Shown here: positions 7,732 through 17,329 of the stretch, in pieces
Numbering within the stretch: position 1 is the first letter of the stretch
Layout of the letters: every line of letters begins with the position of its first letter
Origin: Brumimicrobium sp.
GTDB taxonomy: Bacteria; Bacteroidota; Bacteroidia; Flavobacteriales_D; Crocinitomicaceae
Direction: 5' to 3'
DNA: 64,000 bases
Assembly: GCA_023957385.1 (NCBI GenBank)
Contig: JAMLGZ010000001.1
Location: 124,001-188,000, forward strand
Translations under genes and position numbers: made by a program
The notes under the pieces: model-generated
Databases searched by the model: none
What the model saw: the letters and a program-made list of their open reading frames with translations, nothing else
Told to the model about the DNA's origin: nothing

Positions 7732-9855
7732 TTATCCTACTATTTTCATATCGATCTCCTTTTTGAATAAATCGACTTTATTTACTTTTACTAGTACTTT
7801 ATCACCAAAATTGTAAGTGTATTTAGTATGTCGTCCAGTAATTTGGAATTTATTTTGATCAAAATAATATGTATCATCTGGTAAATCGTTCATCCTAACC
7901 ATTCCTTCACAATTATTTTCAACTATTTTAACGTAGATACCGTGATCTGTCAAACCTGAAATAGTTCCTTCAAAAACTTGTCCCACTTTATCCAATAGGT
8001 ATTTTGCTTGGAAGAACTTATTAGATTCTCTTTCTGCTTCTATAGCTTTCTTTTCTTGGTTAGATATATGCTTACAAATTTCATTTAATCTATTTCCGTA
8101 GCTCTTATTAACATTGTTTAATTTATCCAATAAAATACGGTGAACCATCAAATCTGCATATCTACGAATAGGAGATGTAAAATGGGTATAAAAATCAAAA
8201 GCAAGTCCGTAGTGACCAATATTATTGGTTTGGTAAACTGCTTTTGCCATAGAGCGAATTGCCATATTTTGAATCAAATCGTATTCTGGTGTATCACGTA
8301 TTTTATCTAATAATTGATTGATTTTTTTAGCTGCAGAATCTACATCTTTTAAAGCTAAGGAATAATTAAATTTATCTATAAAAATAGAAAAGGTATTCAG
8401 TTTTTCAATATCGGGTTTATCGTGACAACGGTAAATAAATTCTTTGTTATATCCTTTATCATTATTTAATTTACCTACGTATAAAGCTACACGTTTATTA
8501 GCAAGCAACATAAATTCCTCAATGAGTTTATTTGCTTCTTTCATAATGCGTCGTTTCACTTCTATAGGATTTCCGTTTTCATCTAATACAAATCGTAATT
8601 CTTCTGATTCTATCGCTAAAGCTCCATTTTGGATACGTTCTTTTCGATAAGCTTGTGCAATATGATGAAGTGTAAGTATTACTTCACTATATTCATCTTT
8701 CTTACCTTCAATAATTTCTTGTGCTTCTTCATAGGAAAAACGATGATTAGAGCATATTACTGTTTTTCCAAACCATTGATTATGAATTTTACCATCTTGT
8801 CCTATTTCAAAAATTGCAGAGAATGCAAATTTATCTTCATTCGGACGTAAAGAGCATGCTAAGTTTGAAATTTCTTCGGGTAACATAGGAATAACTCTAT
8901 CTTCTAAATAAACAGAATTTCCTCGTTTTAATGCTTCTACATCAATGGGTGAATTCGGTTGTACATAAAAACTCACATCGGCTATATGAACACCTATTTC
9001 ATAATTACCATTGTCTAGTTTCTTGAATGAAAGTGCATCATCAAAATCTTTTGCATCTACAGGGTCTATTGTTAAAGTAATCTCGTCACGATAATCTCTT
9101 CTTTTTTTAACTTCATCTTGATCTAATTCAACACTTATCTTTTCAGCGATTTCAGTGACCTCTTTCGGAAAACCAGAGTCGAATTGTTTTTTAGCTAAAA
9201 TAGAAAGCATTTCTGTGTTATTATCACCAGCTTCACCTAATAATTCTACAATTTCTCCATAAGGATTGTCCATATCTTTTGGCCAAGAAGTAATTCTAGC
9301 AATCGCTTTTTGACCATGCTTTCCTTCTTTTAATTTTTTTAAGGGAATAAAGATATCTACATTGATTTTTCTATCATCAGAAATTAAAAATGCAAAGTTT
9401 TTATGAATATCTAAAGTACCTACAAACAGGGTTATTTTACGTTCTATGATTTTTGTAATAACACCTTCTATTTTCCCCTTTTTTTTCTTAATTACTTGTA
9501 CTTCAACTAAATCTCCTTGCAAGGCATGATTTGTACATTCTTTACTTACATAAATATCACCTTCCAATTCAGGTACGATAATATATGCAGTTCCTCTAGG
9601 GGTTGCATCTACAGTTCCTTGATAAACTGTAGTAAAACCTTCGTTAAGAATAAATTCACCACGTTGAAATTCATTTAAGAACCCATCTTTTTTAAGATCA
9701 TTTAGAATGGATAAAATAAGTTTACGTAAATTTTTATCTTTAATTTGGAGAATAGCACTAATGTGTGTAGAATTATATTGCTGATCCGGATGACTTTCAA
9801 AAATTTTACGAATAGCGACTTCTAATCCTTTTTTATTTATTTTATGTTTTGACAT
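7732..9855 (-). CDS. rnr: ribonuclease R (RNase II/RNB family exoribonuclease)
   Basis: A 3'-to-5' exoribonuclease that degrades structured RNA and takes part in RNA quality control. The 707-residue protein has the RNase R domain order. A winged-helix N-terminus (about 1-70) is followed by cold-shock-like OB domains (about 80-230). The RNB catalytic domain contains the metal-binding aspartates in TIDPVDAKDFDDA and the later HFTSPIRRYADLMVHR signature. A C-terminal S1 domain begins at about 625 (GTISGLTDHGIYV). The long basic tail of E. coli RNase R is absent, as is usual in this phylum. It is the third gene of an rmuC-membrane protein-rnr operon; the gap to the gene before it is 5 bp. Confidence 0.95.
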   Translation of the reverse strand: MSKHKINKKGLEVAIRKIFESHPDQQYNSTHISAILQIKDKNLRKLILSILNDLKKDGFLNEFQRGEFILNEGFTTVYQGTVDATPRGTAYIIVPELEGDIYVSKECTNHALQGDLVEVQVIKKKKGKIEGVITKIIERKITLFVGTLDIHKNFAFLISDDRKINVDIFIPLKKLKEGKHGQKAIARITSWPKDMDNPYGEIVELLGEAGDNNTEMLSILAKKQFDSGFPKEVTEIAEKISVELDQDEVKKRRDYRDEITLTIDPVDAKDFDDALSFKKLDNGNYEIGVHIADVSFYVQPNSPIDVEALKRGNSVYLEDRVIPMLPEEISNLACSLRPNEDKFAFSAIFEIGQDGKIHNQWFGKTVICSNHRFSYEEAQEIIEGKKDEYSEVILTLHHIAQAYRKERIQNGALAIESEELRFVLDENGNPIEVKRRIMKEANKLIEEFMLLANKRVALYVGKLNNDKGYNKEFIYRCHDKPDIEKLNTFSIFIDKFNYSLALKDVDSAAKKINQLLDKIRDTPEYDLIQNMAIRSMAKAVYQTNNIGHYGLAFDFYTHFTSPIRRYADLMVHRILLDKLNNVNKSYGNRLNEICKHISNQEKKAIEAERESNKFFQAKYLLDKVGQVFEGTISGLTDHGIYVKIVENNCEGMVRMNDLPDDTYYFDQNKFQITGRHTKYTYNFGDKVLVKVNKVDLFKKEIDMKIVG

Positions 9856-9860
9856 GAATA

Positions 9861-10394
9861 TTATTTGTTCGTATTTTGATCTATCACCTCTGCGATGATG
9901 GCTTCAGGATTTCGTATTAATTCAATTTCATCTCCGTTGAGTTGTAAATCTTTGATTGCTGTATCTCGAGTAGGTCTCCACATAACCAGAAAAATAAATG
10001 GAATTATTCCTATGTAGATATACATCATATTTTGGGTTAAAAAATAAACAACAAATGAAAATAAAGCGGGTCCTTCTAACATGGCATATCTCATAATGAG
10101 TATTGTTCTATATGAATTCATTTTAGAGATAATATCTGTTTTTTTTCTACATTCTCCTATTTTATTTTGAATAAATGTAAAGTTTAAAATAATATTAATT
10201 AGAATTATAAGAGGAACGATATATTGGAAAATATCAAATGAATCAGTCTCAACATCTTCAGGTGATAAAGGTTCTGATATAGTAAAAAACATTAAAAATC
10301 CCAGTAAAAAAAAAGGAGATAATGTGAGCGCTATATGAATAATAGCTAGATAACTAAAGTATTTTTTTGAGGTTTGAGTTTTTAGATTTTCCAT
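9861..10394 (-). CDS. integral membrane protein of unknown function
   Basis: The 177-residue protein has about four predicted membrane segments: residues 15-40 (ALTLSPFFLLGFLMFF), about 52-75 (IVPLIILINIILNF), and two between 105 and 145. It also has short charged cytoplasmic ends, including KTQTSKK at the start and EAIIAEVIDQNTNK at the end. It lies 5 bp before rnr and 13 bp after rmuC on the same strand, so the three are probably cotranscribed. I do not recognise a family; the context does not reveal a function. Confidence 0.65.
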   Translation of the reverse strand: MENLKTQTSKKYFSYLAIIHIALTLSPFFLLGFLMFFTISEPLSPEDVETDSFDIFQYIVPLIILINIILNFTFIQNKIGECRKKTDIISKMNSYRTILIMRYAMLEGPALFSFVVYFLTQNMMYIYIGIIPFIFLVMWRPTRDTAIKDLQLNGDEIELIRNPEAIIAEVIDQNTNK

Positions 10395-10407
10395 ATATTA
10401 TCATTTA

Positions 10408-11718
10408 TTATTCAATAACTTCTTCATCATCGTCATCTAGATTTATAGAATCATCTGTTATTTCAGGAAAAATTTGTTTTGTTTCTCCTTCACTTAACGT
10501 TTCTACATTTTTAAGTTTACGTTGTATAGCTCTTGTTCTTTTACCAATTACATCATCCAATTGATTAAGCCCTGTTTGAATATTTTTTTGTGCTTTATCC
10601 ATTAAGCCACCAAAGTTTTCAAATTCTGTCTTAACAGCACCTAAAACTTGCCAAACTTCACTACTTCTTTTTTGGATAGCAAGCGTTTTAAAACCGATTT
10701 GTAAACTGTTTAAGATAGCTGCTAAAGTTGTTGGACCTGTAACAATTATCTTGTAAGTACGCTGTAACTCTTCTAATAATGCAGCTTTTCGAACTACTTC
10801 AGCGTAAATTCCTTCAAAAGGTAAGAATAAAATAGCAAAATCTGTTGTTCCAGGAGGATCAATGTATTTTTCACTAATGTCTTTTGCCATTTTCTTAATG
10901 GTTTGCTCTAAGTTTTTCTGTGCAGTGGTTATCTTATCTGGTTCCCCTTCATCATAAGCATCTTGAAGTTGCTCATAAATATCTTTTGGAAATTTAGCAT
11001 CTACAGGTAACCAAATATGTTTTCCATCACTTTCTTTACCAGGCAATTTAATAGCAAATTCCACTAAATCTGAGCTATTTGCTTTTGTTTTTACATTAGC
11101 TTCGTATTGATCTGGAGCTAAGATTTGTTCGAGTAACATTGAAAGTTGTACTTCTCCAATACCACCGCGCATTTTTACGTTGCTTAGTACACGTTTTAAA
11201 CCACCTACGTCATTGGCTAAATTTTTCATTTCACCCAAACCTTCTTGTACAGACTGTAGTTGTTTACCTACTGTTTCAAAAGATTGACTCAAACGTTCAT
11301 TCAATGTTTTTTGTAGTTTTTCATCTACTGTCTTTCGCATTTCAGTAAGCTGGTTGTTATTGTCTTCTCGTACATCCTTTAGTTGTTTTTCAACAGATTC
11401 TCGTAAATCACCAAATTTTTGACGAATAAGTTCATTTAAATCTTTGTTGTTTTGCGTATTTGTTTCACTAAAGGTTTGTAAATTTTTTCCAAGCTCATCC
11501 CTGTTTTCTTTGGCAGTTTTTGAACTTTCTTCTCGACTACGTTGAAATTCATCCCTCATTCTCTTTTCTGTTTGTTCGAGCAGAATTCCAAATTTTTTAG
11601 TTTCAGCAATTAAATCATTTAATTGTGGACTTTCTTCTTGCTTTTGTTTTTTAGTAATAACAAGAATGATGTTGAGAACAACTAATAGAATTAATATAAT
11701 TAAAAGTGTTTGTATCAT
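10408..11718 (-). CDS. rmuC: RmuC-family protein
   Basis: RmuC proteins limit recombination at inverted repeats and contain a predicted PD-(D/E)XK-like nuclease fold. The 436-residue protein starts with a single membrane anchor (LLIILILLVVLNIILVI, about 4-21). A long coiled coil runs from about 30 to 165 (many Glu, Lys and Gln). The conserved RmuC domain spans about 170-375, with blocks GGIGEVQLSMLLEQIL, LPVDAKFP, FAILFLPFEGIYAEV and GPTTLAAILNSLQIGF. The acidic C-terminus DDDDEEVIE is variable in the family. It is the first gene of the operon that ends with rnr. Confidence 0.93.
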   Translation of the reverse strand: MIQTLLIILILLVVLNIILVITKKQKQEESPQLNDLIAETKKFGILLEQTEKRMRDEFQRSREESSKTAKENRDELGKNLQTFSETNTQNNKDLNELIRQKFGDLRESVEKQLKDVREDNNNQLTEMRKTVDEKLQKTLNERLSQSFETVGKQLQSVQEGLGEMKNLANDVGGLKRVLSNVKMRGGIGEVQLSMLLEQILAPDQYEANVKTKANSSDLVEFAIKLPGKESDGKHIWLPVDAKFPKDIYEQLQDAYDEGEPDKITTAQKNLEQTIKKMAKDISEKYIDPPGTTDFAILFLPFEGIYAEVVRKAALLEELQRTYKIIVTGPTTLAAILNSLQIGFKTLAIQKRSSEVWQVLGAVKTEFENFGGLMDKAQKNIQTGLNQLDDVIGKRTRAIQRKLKNVETLSEGETKQIFPEITDDSINLDDDDEEVIE

Positions 11719-11890
11719 GTATTTCTGACTATAAGAATGATTATCAAAGTAAAAAATAAATATAGAGATAATCTTTGATTAATTGTAAAATGAATAAAAA
11801 TTGATAAAGAAGTAAACAATGATACTACCACTTAAAAATTAAAATACTCTTAAAAACAGTTTCATTATTAAACTATAACATATATCTTTA

Positions 11891-11898
11891 TACATTTG
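11891..11898 (+). promoter_or_regulatory. -7 promoter box of the cyclase-HD sensor gene
   Basis: TACATTTG matches TAnnTTTG exactly. It overlaps a TTG codon at 11896 that would otherwise extend the downstream frame, so translation must start later, at the ATG at 11917. Confidence 0.45.
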
Positions 11899-11916
11899 GA
11901 TACCACAAGAATGCTT

Positions 11917-14900
11917 ATGAAGCAAAGAATCTTTTTATTATTAGTATTTCTATTTTGTTTTTTGTCATTAAAAGCACAAGATAATATACAGTTTAAAAAC
12001 TTTACCATTAATGATGGTCTATCACAGAGTACCGTTACCTGTGTTGTTCAGGATCAATTCGGTATTTTATGGTTAGGAACACAAGAAGGAATCAACCGAT
12101 TTGATGGAAAAAACTTTGAAGTTATTTCTATAGATAAAGGTTATGATCTAGGAAATGACAATATTATTACAAGTTTTGTAGATAAAAATAATAATATCTG
12201 GTTTGGCTCATATAATGGAATTATAAAATATGATTCCAAACTTGTTAGTTTTAAAACCTATAGTCTTGATTTTAGCGAAAGACTTGAAATTCATACTATC
12301 AAGGAAGATAATGATGGAAATTTATGGATAGGATCGGCATTTGGTAAGATTTATAAATTTGATGTTAAAAGTGAAAAATTCATTTTACTAAATGATAAAA
12401 TCTTTAACTCTACAATTAAAGATATTAAATTTTTGGATGATAAGGTTTTATTGATCAGTGAATTTGAAGGTATTTTAGTTACTGATTATAATTTTAAATA
12501 TCAGCGCATTATAAACCCAAAACTTGAAGAAGGTTCCTATTTCTTATTAAATAAATTTATTAATATTCCGGATCGTGCGGTTGCTGTTGTGACTGATAAA
12601 GGAGCTTTTTATTTGAATATTGCGAATGAACGATTCACTCCTCTGGGTGGCCTATATGACGAAGTAAATAATCATAATATTAAAGATGCACTTTCTATCG
12701 ATGAGAATAGAGTTATTATGGCCACTGAAAATGATGGTATCTTTCTCGTTAGTAAAAATCTAAATGATAGTATAAATATATCACATTATACTGCTGATAT
12801 ATTTCAAAAAGGAGCATTAATTTCAAATATGATCTATGGATTATTTAAGGATAATCAAGGAGTAATATGGATTTATTCAAATAGAGGAATTAGTAGTTAT
12901 AATCCAAATTTTTTAGGTTTTAGAGGGGTTAGTGCTAGTAAAGATTTATCAAAGGGATTACCTTCTCAAAATGTATGGGGCTTTGCTGAATCAAGTGATG
13001 GTAATAATTTATATATAGCGGCTGATCACGGTATATCTAATTATGATAGAAAAAAACACGTCTTTTATCACTACTATAGAGAATTTACAGGTAATGATGA
13101 TTATACCACTTTATGTATTCGTATTGTTAAAAAAAATCATTTTCTGGTTGGAAGCATTGATGGTTTTTTTGAATTAGTTGTAGATTCAAATAATCCTAAT
13201 ATATATGAATACCATAAAATTGAATACCCAGAATCTATACAACGTGGTTTTGATTTAGTATATACTATTATTCCTTTTAAAGACAAAGAGCACTATTTAA
13301 TTGGTACGCGAGGAGGAGTTATTCTATTTAACTATATAACTAAAAAATTACAATTCTTGAGTTCTTCGGATAGTCCCAATTCTATCGGGGCTGGACCATG
13401 TCGAGTTATTTTTTCTCATAAGGACAATTATTATGTTGCTCCTTCATCTGGAGGTTTATATAAAGTTGATTTAATCAATGATTCATTAGTTGTTTTTAAA
13501 AATCACGACTTTTCAACATTAAATCAAATTAGTAATTCTTATTTTTCATCAGTAATGGAGATGAATAATTCCATTTTCTGGTTTTCTACAATGGGAGATG
13601 GGTTATTCAAATTTGACTTAAACTCCAAAAAAGTTGTCCATTATGATAAATCAAAAGGCTTACCAAATGGTGTAATCTATGGTGTAAAAGCCTCTGATAA
13701 GGGTTCTGACTTCATTTGGTTATCCACAAATAAAGGTGTTATAGGTTTTAATACAAAAACAGAAAAATTCTATTCGTTTACTGATAAAGATGGTTTATTA
13801 AGTAATGAATTGAATTCTGGAGCTAGTTTTGTTTCTAAAAACGGTCAGATTTATTTTGGAGGTATTCAAGGTTATAATTATTTCTATCCACAGGAATCTT
13901 TCTATTTTAATTATAAGATAAAAGTATTCTTCTCAGGCATTGAGGTAGATAATAAAAATATACTCCCAGAAGAACATGGACTTTTAACTGAAAACATTGC
14001 ATTTACAAAAAGAATTAATCTATCCTATGATAAAAGAAGTATCAAACTTAAATTTTTTGTTGATGATTTAAGTAACTCAGATAGAGTTGAATATAAGTAT
14101 ATTTTACGCGGTTCTAATGATGTAGAAGAAGAATTAGGAAATAATAACGAAATCCGGTTTAATTCACTCGCTCCAGGAACTTATGAGTTGTTTATTTATG
14201 CACGTCTTCCTTATCAGGAATGGGGTAATGAACCAGCACATATAATAATTGATGTAGAACGCCCATATTGGCAGACTTGGTGGTTTTATACTATTATTCT
14301 AGTTGTTATTTTCTTATTTGTTTTATATAGAGTACGTAAGAATATTGATGAAGAAAGACGTCAACAAGTTCGTTTGGAAATGCTTATTTCGGATAGAACC
14401 AGAGAATTACGTAAAAAAAATGAGCAAATTGAAGAACAACGAGAAAAATTGATTCTTCAAACAGAGGAATTGGAAAGAGAGAAAGAGAAATCAGAGCGTT
14501 TATTAAATAATGTACTGCCACGTGAAACTGCTAGTCAGTTGAAGAAAGATGGTCATTCTACAGCAAGAGAATTTTCAAAAGTATCTATTTTATTTACAGA
14601 TTTTGTTGGCTTCTCTAAGATTGCTGAATCTATGCCCGCTTCAGATTTAGTAGCTATATTAGATATGCATTTCAGAAAATTTGATGAAATCATAGAAAAA
14701 AATGATTTAGAAAAAATTAAAACTATTGGTGATGCCTACATGGCCGCTGGTGGTGTACCTATTCGTAATAAAACAAACCCAATAAATACCACGTTAGCTG
14801 CTGTTCAGATTAAATATTATATGTTGCAACATAAGGTAGATCAAATAAAAAAAGGAGAACCTTATTGGAAACTGCGTATAGGGATTAATACGGGACCTGT

Positions 14901-15798
14901 GTATGCTGGGGTTATTGGTGCCAAACGTTATGCGTATGATGTGTGGGGAAATACAGTAAATAAAGCTCAACGAATGGAAGGTTTTTGTGAGCCTGAAAAG
15001 ATTGCAGTGACTGAAGATACTTTTAACTACATTGAACCTTATTTTGAGTGTAATCCAATTGGAAAGGTAGAAATGAAAAGTGGAAACAAAATCATGATGT
15101 ATGAGGTTGTTTGTATTAAACCCGAACTTTCCATTGGTGGATTGGGTATAGAACCTAATGATGCATTTGATAAATTGGTTACACTCCATCACTTTAGTAA
15201 GATTAATTACTATAAAGCAGAACGTTTTATTTTGGCTAAACTTAAAAAAGAACTGAGTCCAAAACTTCATTATCATTCGTATATACACTCTAAAGATGTT
15301 ACGCGACAAGTTGAACGAATTGCTATTGAAGAGGGAATTACCGATGAAGATTTATTCCTTTTAAAATCTGCCGCTTCGTATCACGATGCTGGATTTGTAG
15401 AACAATATGAACATAACGAACCAATTGGTGCGCGTATGGCTGCAGAAATATTGCCTCGCTTTGGTTATTCAGAAGCCCATATACAGCGAATTAAAGAGTT
15501 GATATTTGTTACTGAGGTGCCACATCACCCTCAAAATAAATTGGAAGAAATTATATGCGATGCAGATTTGGATTATTTAGGACGTGATGATTTCCATGAG
15601 ATTGCTGATAGATTACGTCGAGAATTGAGAGAATATGGTAAAATAAATAGCGACCGTAAGTGGGACGAAATGCAAGTTATATTTCTCGAAAAACATCGTT
15701 ATTTTACTGAAACCGCCTTACGTACGAGATTAGAAAAGAAAAAGCAGAATATTGAGGAAATTAAACAGAGATTAGAGAGGAATGATTACGTTGATTAA
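11917..15798 (+). CDS. membrane sensor: Reg_prop propeller and Y_Y_Y sensor fused to adenylate cyclase and HD domain
   Basis: The 1293-residue protein has a signal peptide (about 1-21, ending SLKAQ). A periplasmic two-component-type propeller follows (about 25-690, repeats such as GILWLGTQEGINRF and NNIWFGSYNGIIKY), then a Y_Y_Y domain (about 700-780). One membrane helix (788-808) and a coiled coil (810-870) lead to a class III nucleotide cyclase (885-1070). Metal aspartates are Asp895 (FTDFVGFS) and Asp939 (TIGDAYMA). Lys935 and Asp1008 (YDVWGN) match the purine-selecting pair of adenylate cyclases, and Asn1015 and Arg1019 match the transition-state residues. A C-terminal HD domain has His1124, His1156-Asp1157 and Asp1217. 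The propeller would sense an external ligand and drive cAMP synthesis; the HD domain may hydrolyse a nucleotide. The ATG at 11917 gives the signal peptide and follows the promoter. Confidence 0.88.
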   Translation: MKQRIFLLLVFLFCFLSLKAQDNIQFKNFTINDGLSQSTVTCVVQDQFGILWLGTQEGINRFDGKNFEVISIDKGYDLGNDNIITSFVDKNNNIWFGSYNGIIKYDSKLVSFKTYSLDFSERLEIHTIKEDNDGNLWIGSAFGKIYKFDVKSEKFILLNDKIFNSTIKDIKFLDDKVLLISEFEGILVTDYNFKYQRIINPKLEEGSYFLLNKFINIPDRAVAVVTDKGAFYLNIANERFTPLGGLYDEVNNHNIKDALSIDENRVIMATENDGIFLVSKNLNDSINISHYTADIFQKGALISNMIYGLFKDNQGVIWIYSNRGISSYNPNFLGFRGVSASKDLSKGLPSQNVWGFAESSDGNNLYIAADHGISNYDRKKHVFYHYYREFTGNDDYTTLCIRIVKKNHFLVGSIDGFFELVVDSNNPNIYEYHKIEYPESIQRGFDLVYTIIPFKDKEHYLIGTRGGVILFNYITKKLQFLSSSDSPNSIGAGPCRVIFSHKDNYYVAPSSGGLYKVDLINDSLVVFKNHDFSTLNQISNSYFSSVMEMNNSIFWFSTMGDGLFKFDLNSKKVVHYDKSKGLPNGVIYGVKASDKGSDFIWLSTNKGVIGFNTKTEKFYSFTDKDGLLSNELNSGASFVSKNGQIYFGGIQGYNYFYPQESFYFNYKIKVFFSGIEVDNKNILPEEHGLLTENIAFTKRINLSYDKRSIKLKFFVDDLSNSDRVEYKYILRGSNDVEEELGNNNEIRFNSLAPGTYELFIYARLPYQEWGNEPAHIIIDVERPYWQTWWFYTIILVVIFLFVLYRVRKNIDEERRQQVRLEMLISDRTRELRKKNEQIEEQREKLILQTEELEREKEKSERLLNNVLPRETASQLKKDGHSTAREFSKVSILFTDFVGFSKIAESMPASDLVAILDMHFRKFDEIIEKNDLEKIKTIGDAYMAAGGVPIRNKTNPINTTLAAVQIKYYMLQHKVDQIKKGEPYWKLRIGINTGPVYAGVIGAKRYAYDVWGNTVNKAQRMEGFCEPEKIAVTEDTFNYIEPYFECNPIGKVEMKSGNKIMMYEVVCIKPELSIGGLGIEPNDAFDKLVTLHHFSKINYYKAERFILAKLKKELSPKLHYHSYIHSKDVTRQVERIAIEEGITDEDLFLLKSAASYHDAGFVEQYEHNEPIGARMAAEILPRFGYSEAHIQRIKELIFVTEVPHHPQNKLEEIICDADLDYLGRDDFHEIADRLRRELREYGKINSDRKWDEMQVIFLEKHRYFTETALRTRLEKKKQNIEEIKQRLERNDYVD

Positions 15799-15801
15799 AA
15801 G

Positions 15802-15830
15802 AAAAGGGGATTCAATCGAATCCCCTTTTT
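15802..15830. terminator. bidirectional rho-independent terminator
   Basis: A perfect 12-bp stem, AAAAGGGGATTC/GAATCCCCTTTT, with loop AATC is flanked by A and T runs. It lies between the convergent sensor gene and the universal stress protein gene and can serve both. Confidence 0.85.
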
Positions 15831-15857
15831 CTATAATATTGTTGTATTATTTTATGA

Positions 15858-16676
15858 TTAAGAGAATAACACACTTGATCCGTACGGAGTGTCAATTGGA
15901 TTAACAATCAAGGTAGGTATCTCAGCATCATTTGTAATAATATATTGCTCATAATTAGAAGCAAATCCTAAAAGATTACTCTTATTCTGGTTCATTATAG
16001 CGATTAAATCAGCATCTTTCTCAACTGCAAACTTTACAATTTCTTTATCAAACCCAGAAGGATTAGCTAATTTTGCTGTCATCTCAATACCTCTTTCTTC
16101 AAAGAATTTTTGAGCAAATAATATGTTAGCATTTACCTTATTTTTCAAGAATTCATCAGTTTCATTTGGTGTAATAACATGAACTCGTGACTGGAAATAT
16201 TTTGCCATAGAAGCAACAATGGCCAACTTTTGTTTTGTTTCCTTATGTAAATCTAAAGGAACAACAATATCATTATAACCATCTACATTAACTTCTTTTT
16301 TCTGAACAATGATGAAAGGAACATTAGAATTAGTTACCACTTTCAATGCGTTTGATCCTGCGATTAATTGCCATCCAGAAGCACCATGTGTTCCCATAAA
16401 AATCAATTCTGCATGGTTTTCTGCAGCAAATTCACCAATATCTTCAAAAATATTACCAATTCTTACTTTAGGTACAATTTCAATATTGTGACTTTTGAAA
16501 GAGGCAATTACTTCTTTTAATTTTGCTTCAGATTCTTTCAGATTCTTCTCTTTTGAAACCACGTGTAGTAAATATATTTTGGCTCCTACTACTTTAGCAG
16601 TTGCTATGGCATGATTTAAAGCACAATCTGCAACTTCTGAAAAATCATGGGGTACAATGAAACTTTTAGTTGACAT
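15858..16676 (-). CDS. universal stress protein with two UspA domains
   Basis: The protein has 272 residues from the ATG at 16676 and contains two tandem UspA folds. The first starts SFIVPHDFSEVADCALNHA and contains the ATP-loop-like segment MGTHGASGWQLIAGSNALKV (GxHGxxG-x8-GS). The second starts at about residue 140 (DIVVPLDLHKET) and lacks a clear GxxG loop. An ATG at 16706 would add 10 residues but falls inside the promoter -7 box, so 16676 is preferred. Such tandem proteins are stress-induced cytoplasmic nucleotide binders. The target is unknown. Confidence 0.88.
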   Translation of the reverse strand: MSTKSFIVPHDFSEVADCALNHAIATAKVVGAKIYLLHVVSKEKNLKESEAKLKEVIASFKSHNIEIVPKVRIGNIFEDIGEFAAENHAELIFMGTHGASGWQLIAGSNALKVVTNSNVPFIIVQKKEVNVDGYNDIVVPLDLHKETKQKLAIVASMAKYFQSRVHVITPNETDEFLKNKVNANILFAQKFFEERGIEMTAKLANPSGFDKEIVKFAVEKDADLIAIMNQNKSNLLGFASNYEQYIITNDAEIPTLIVNPIDTPYGSSVLFS

Positions 16677-16703
16677 ACTTATAAAAGGTTTATATAGTTT
16701 TTG

Positions 16704-16738
16704 CAAAAATAACTATTTATTCTGTTTAATGAAACAAA
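16704..16738 (-). promoter_or_regulatory. promoter of the universal stress protein gene
   Basis: On the minus strand, TTTG (16738-16735), a 23-bp spacer and TATTTTTG (16711-16704) fit the Bacteroidota promoter. Transcription should start around 16697, which decides for the downstream ATG at 16676. Confidence 0.5.
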
Positions 16739-16840
16739 CAATTTTGATTCTAAAGTAATAAAAATTTGGTTGAATTTCATATTTAGTAGTTAAAAAATAC
16801 TTTTATAGTAGATTTCTAATAAATTGTTTGTTCATTTTGA

Positions 16841-16910
16841 GGTCCCGAGCGGATTCGAACCGCTGTACATGGTTTTGCAGACCACTGCCTAGCCACTCGG
16901 CCACAGGACC
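16841..16910 (-). tRNA. tRNA-Cys (anticodon GCA)
   Basis: The minus strand folds into a cloverleaf. The acceptor arms GGTCCTG/CGGGACC pair over 7 bp. The D arm begins TGGCCGAGTGG, the anticodon loop is CTGCAAA with anticodon GCA, and the T arm contains GGTTCGAATCC. CCA is not encoded. A TATATTTG box lies on the minus strand at 16932-16925, 15 bp upstream, and is probably its -7 element. Confidence 0.95.
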
Positions 16911-16974
16911 TTTTAATGAGCGTGCAAATATAGAAATAATTATTGGTAATAACCTTAATTAGAATACTTTTATT

Positions 16975-17328
16975 TTAATCTTCAAGTATGATGGCTACAT
17001 TTTCTACGTTTCCTCCTATAGGTGGCGTGTGTTTTATTACTTTTACTTTTACACCAATAACACCTTTAATTTCTTTGTGAATTCGTTGATGTATGCGATT
17101 ACCAACATGCTCAATTAATTTTGATCGAATAGCCATTTCTTCTGTTACTATCTTATTGATTGTAACATAGTCAACTGTATCAGAAACTTCGTCTGTCTGA
17201 AAACAAGTGTTGAAATTTGTACTTACTGAAACATCTACCGTATATCTTCCCCCAATACGCTCTTCTTCAGGCATACATCCGTGATAAGCGTATAGTTGGA
17301 TTCCGTTGACTTCTATAGTGTGTTGCAT
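16975..17328 (-). CDS. folB: dihydroneopterin aldolase
   Basis: FolB cleaves 7,8-dihydroneopterin to 6-hydroxymethyl-dihydropterin and glycolaldehyde in folate biosynthesis. The 117-residue protein has the family features: GIQLYAYHGCMPEE with the conserved Tyr-His-Gly, SDTVDYVTINKIV, the glutamate of LIEHVGNRI, and the catalytic-lysine region VKVIKHTPPI. The ATG at 17328 lies one base after the gltX stop codon, so it is probably translated with gltX. A TTG at 17349 could extend the frame by 7 residues but is less likely. Confidence 0.93.
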   Translation of the reverse strand: MQHTIEVNGIQLYAYHGCMPEEERIGGRYTVDVSVSTNFNTCFQTDEVSDTVDYVTINKIVTEEMAIRSKLIEHVGNRIHQRIHKEIKGVIGVKVKVIKHTPPIGGNVENVAIILED

Positions 17329-17329
17329 G

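Noticed and set aside
14794..15309. 171-codon frame antisense to the cyclase region of the sensor gene
   Set aside because: It lies wholly inside a well-supported coding region, has no motif or start context, and its composition is that of a shadow frame.
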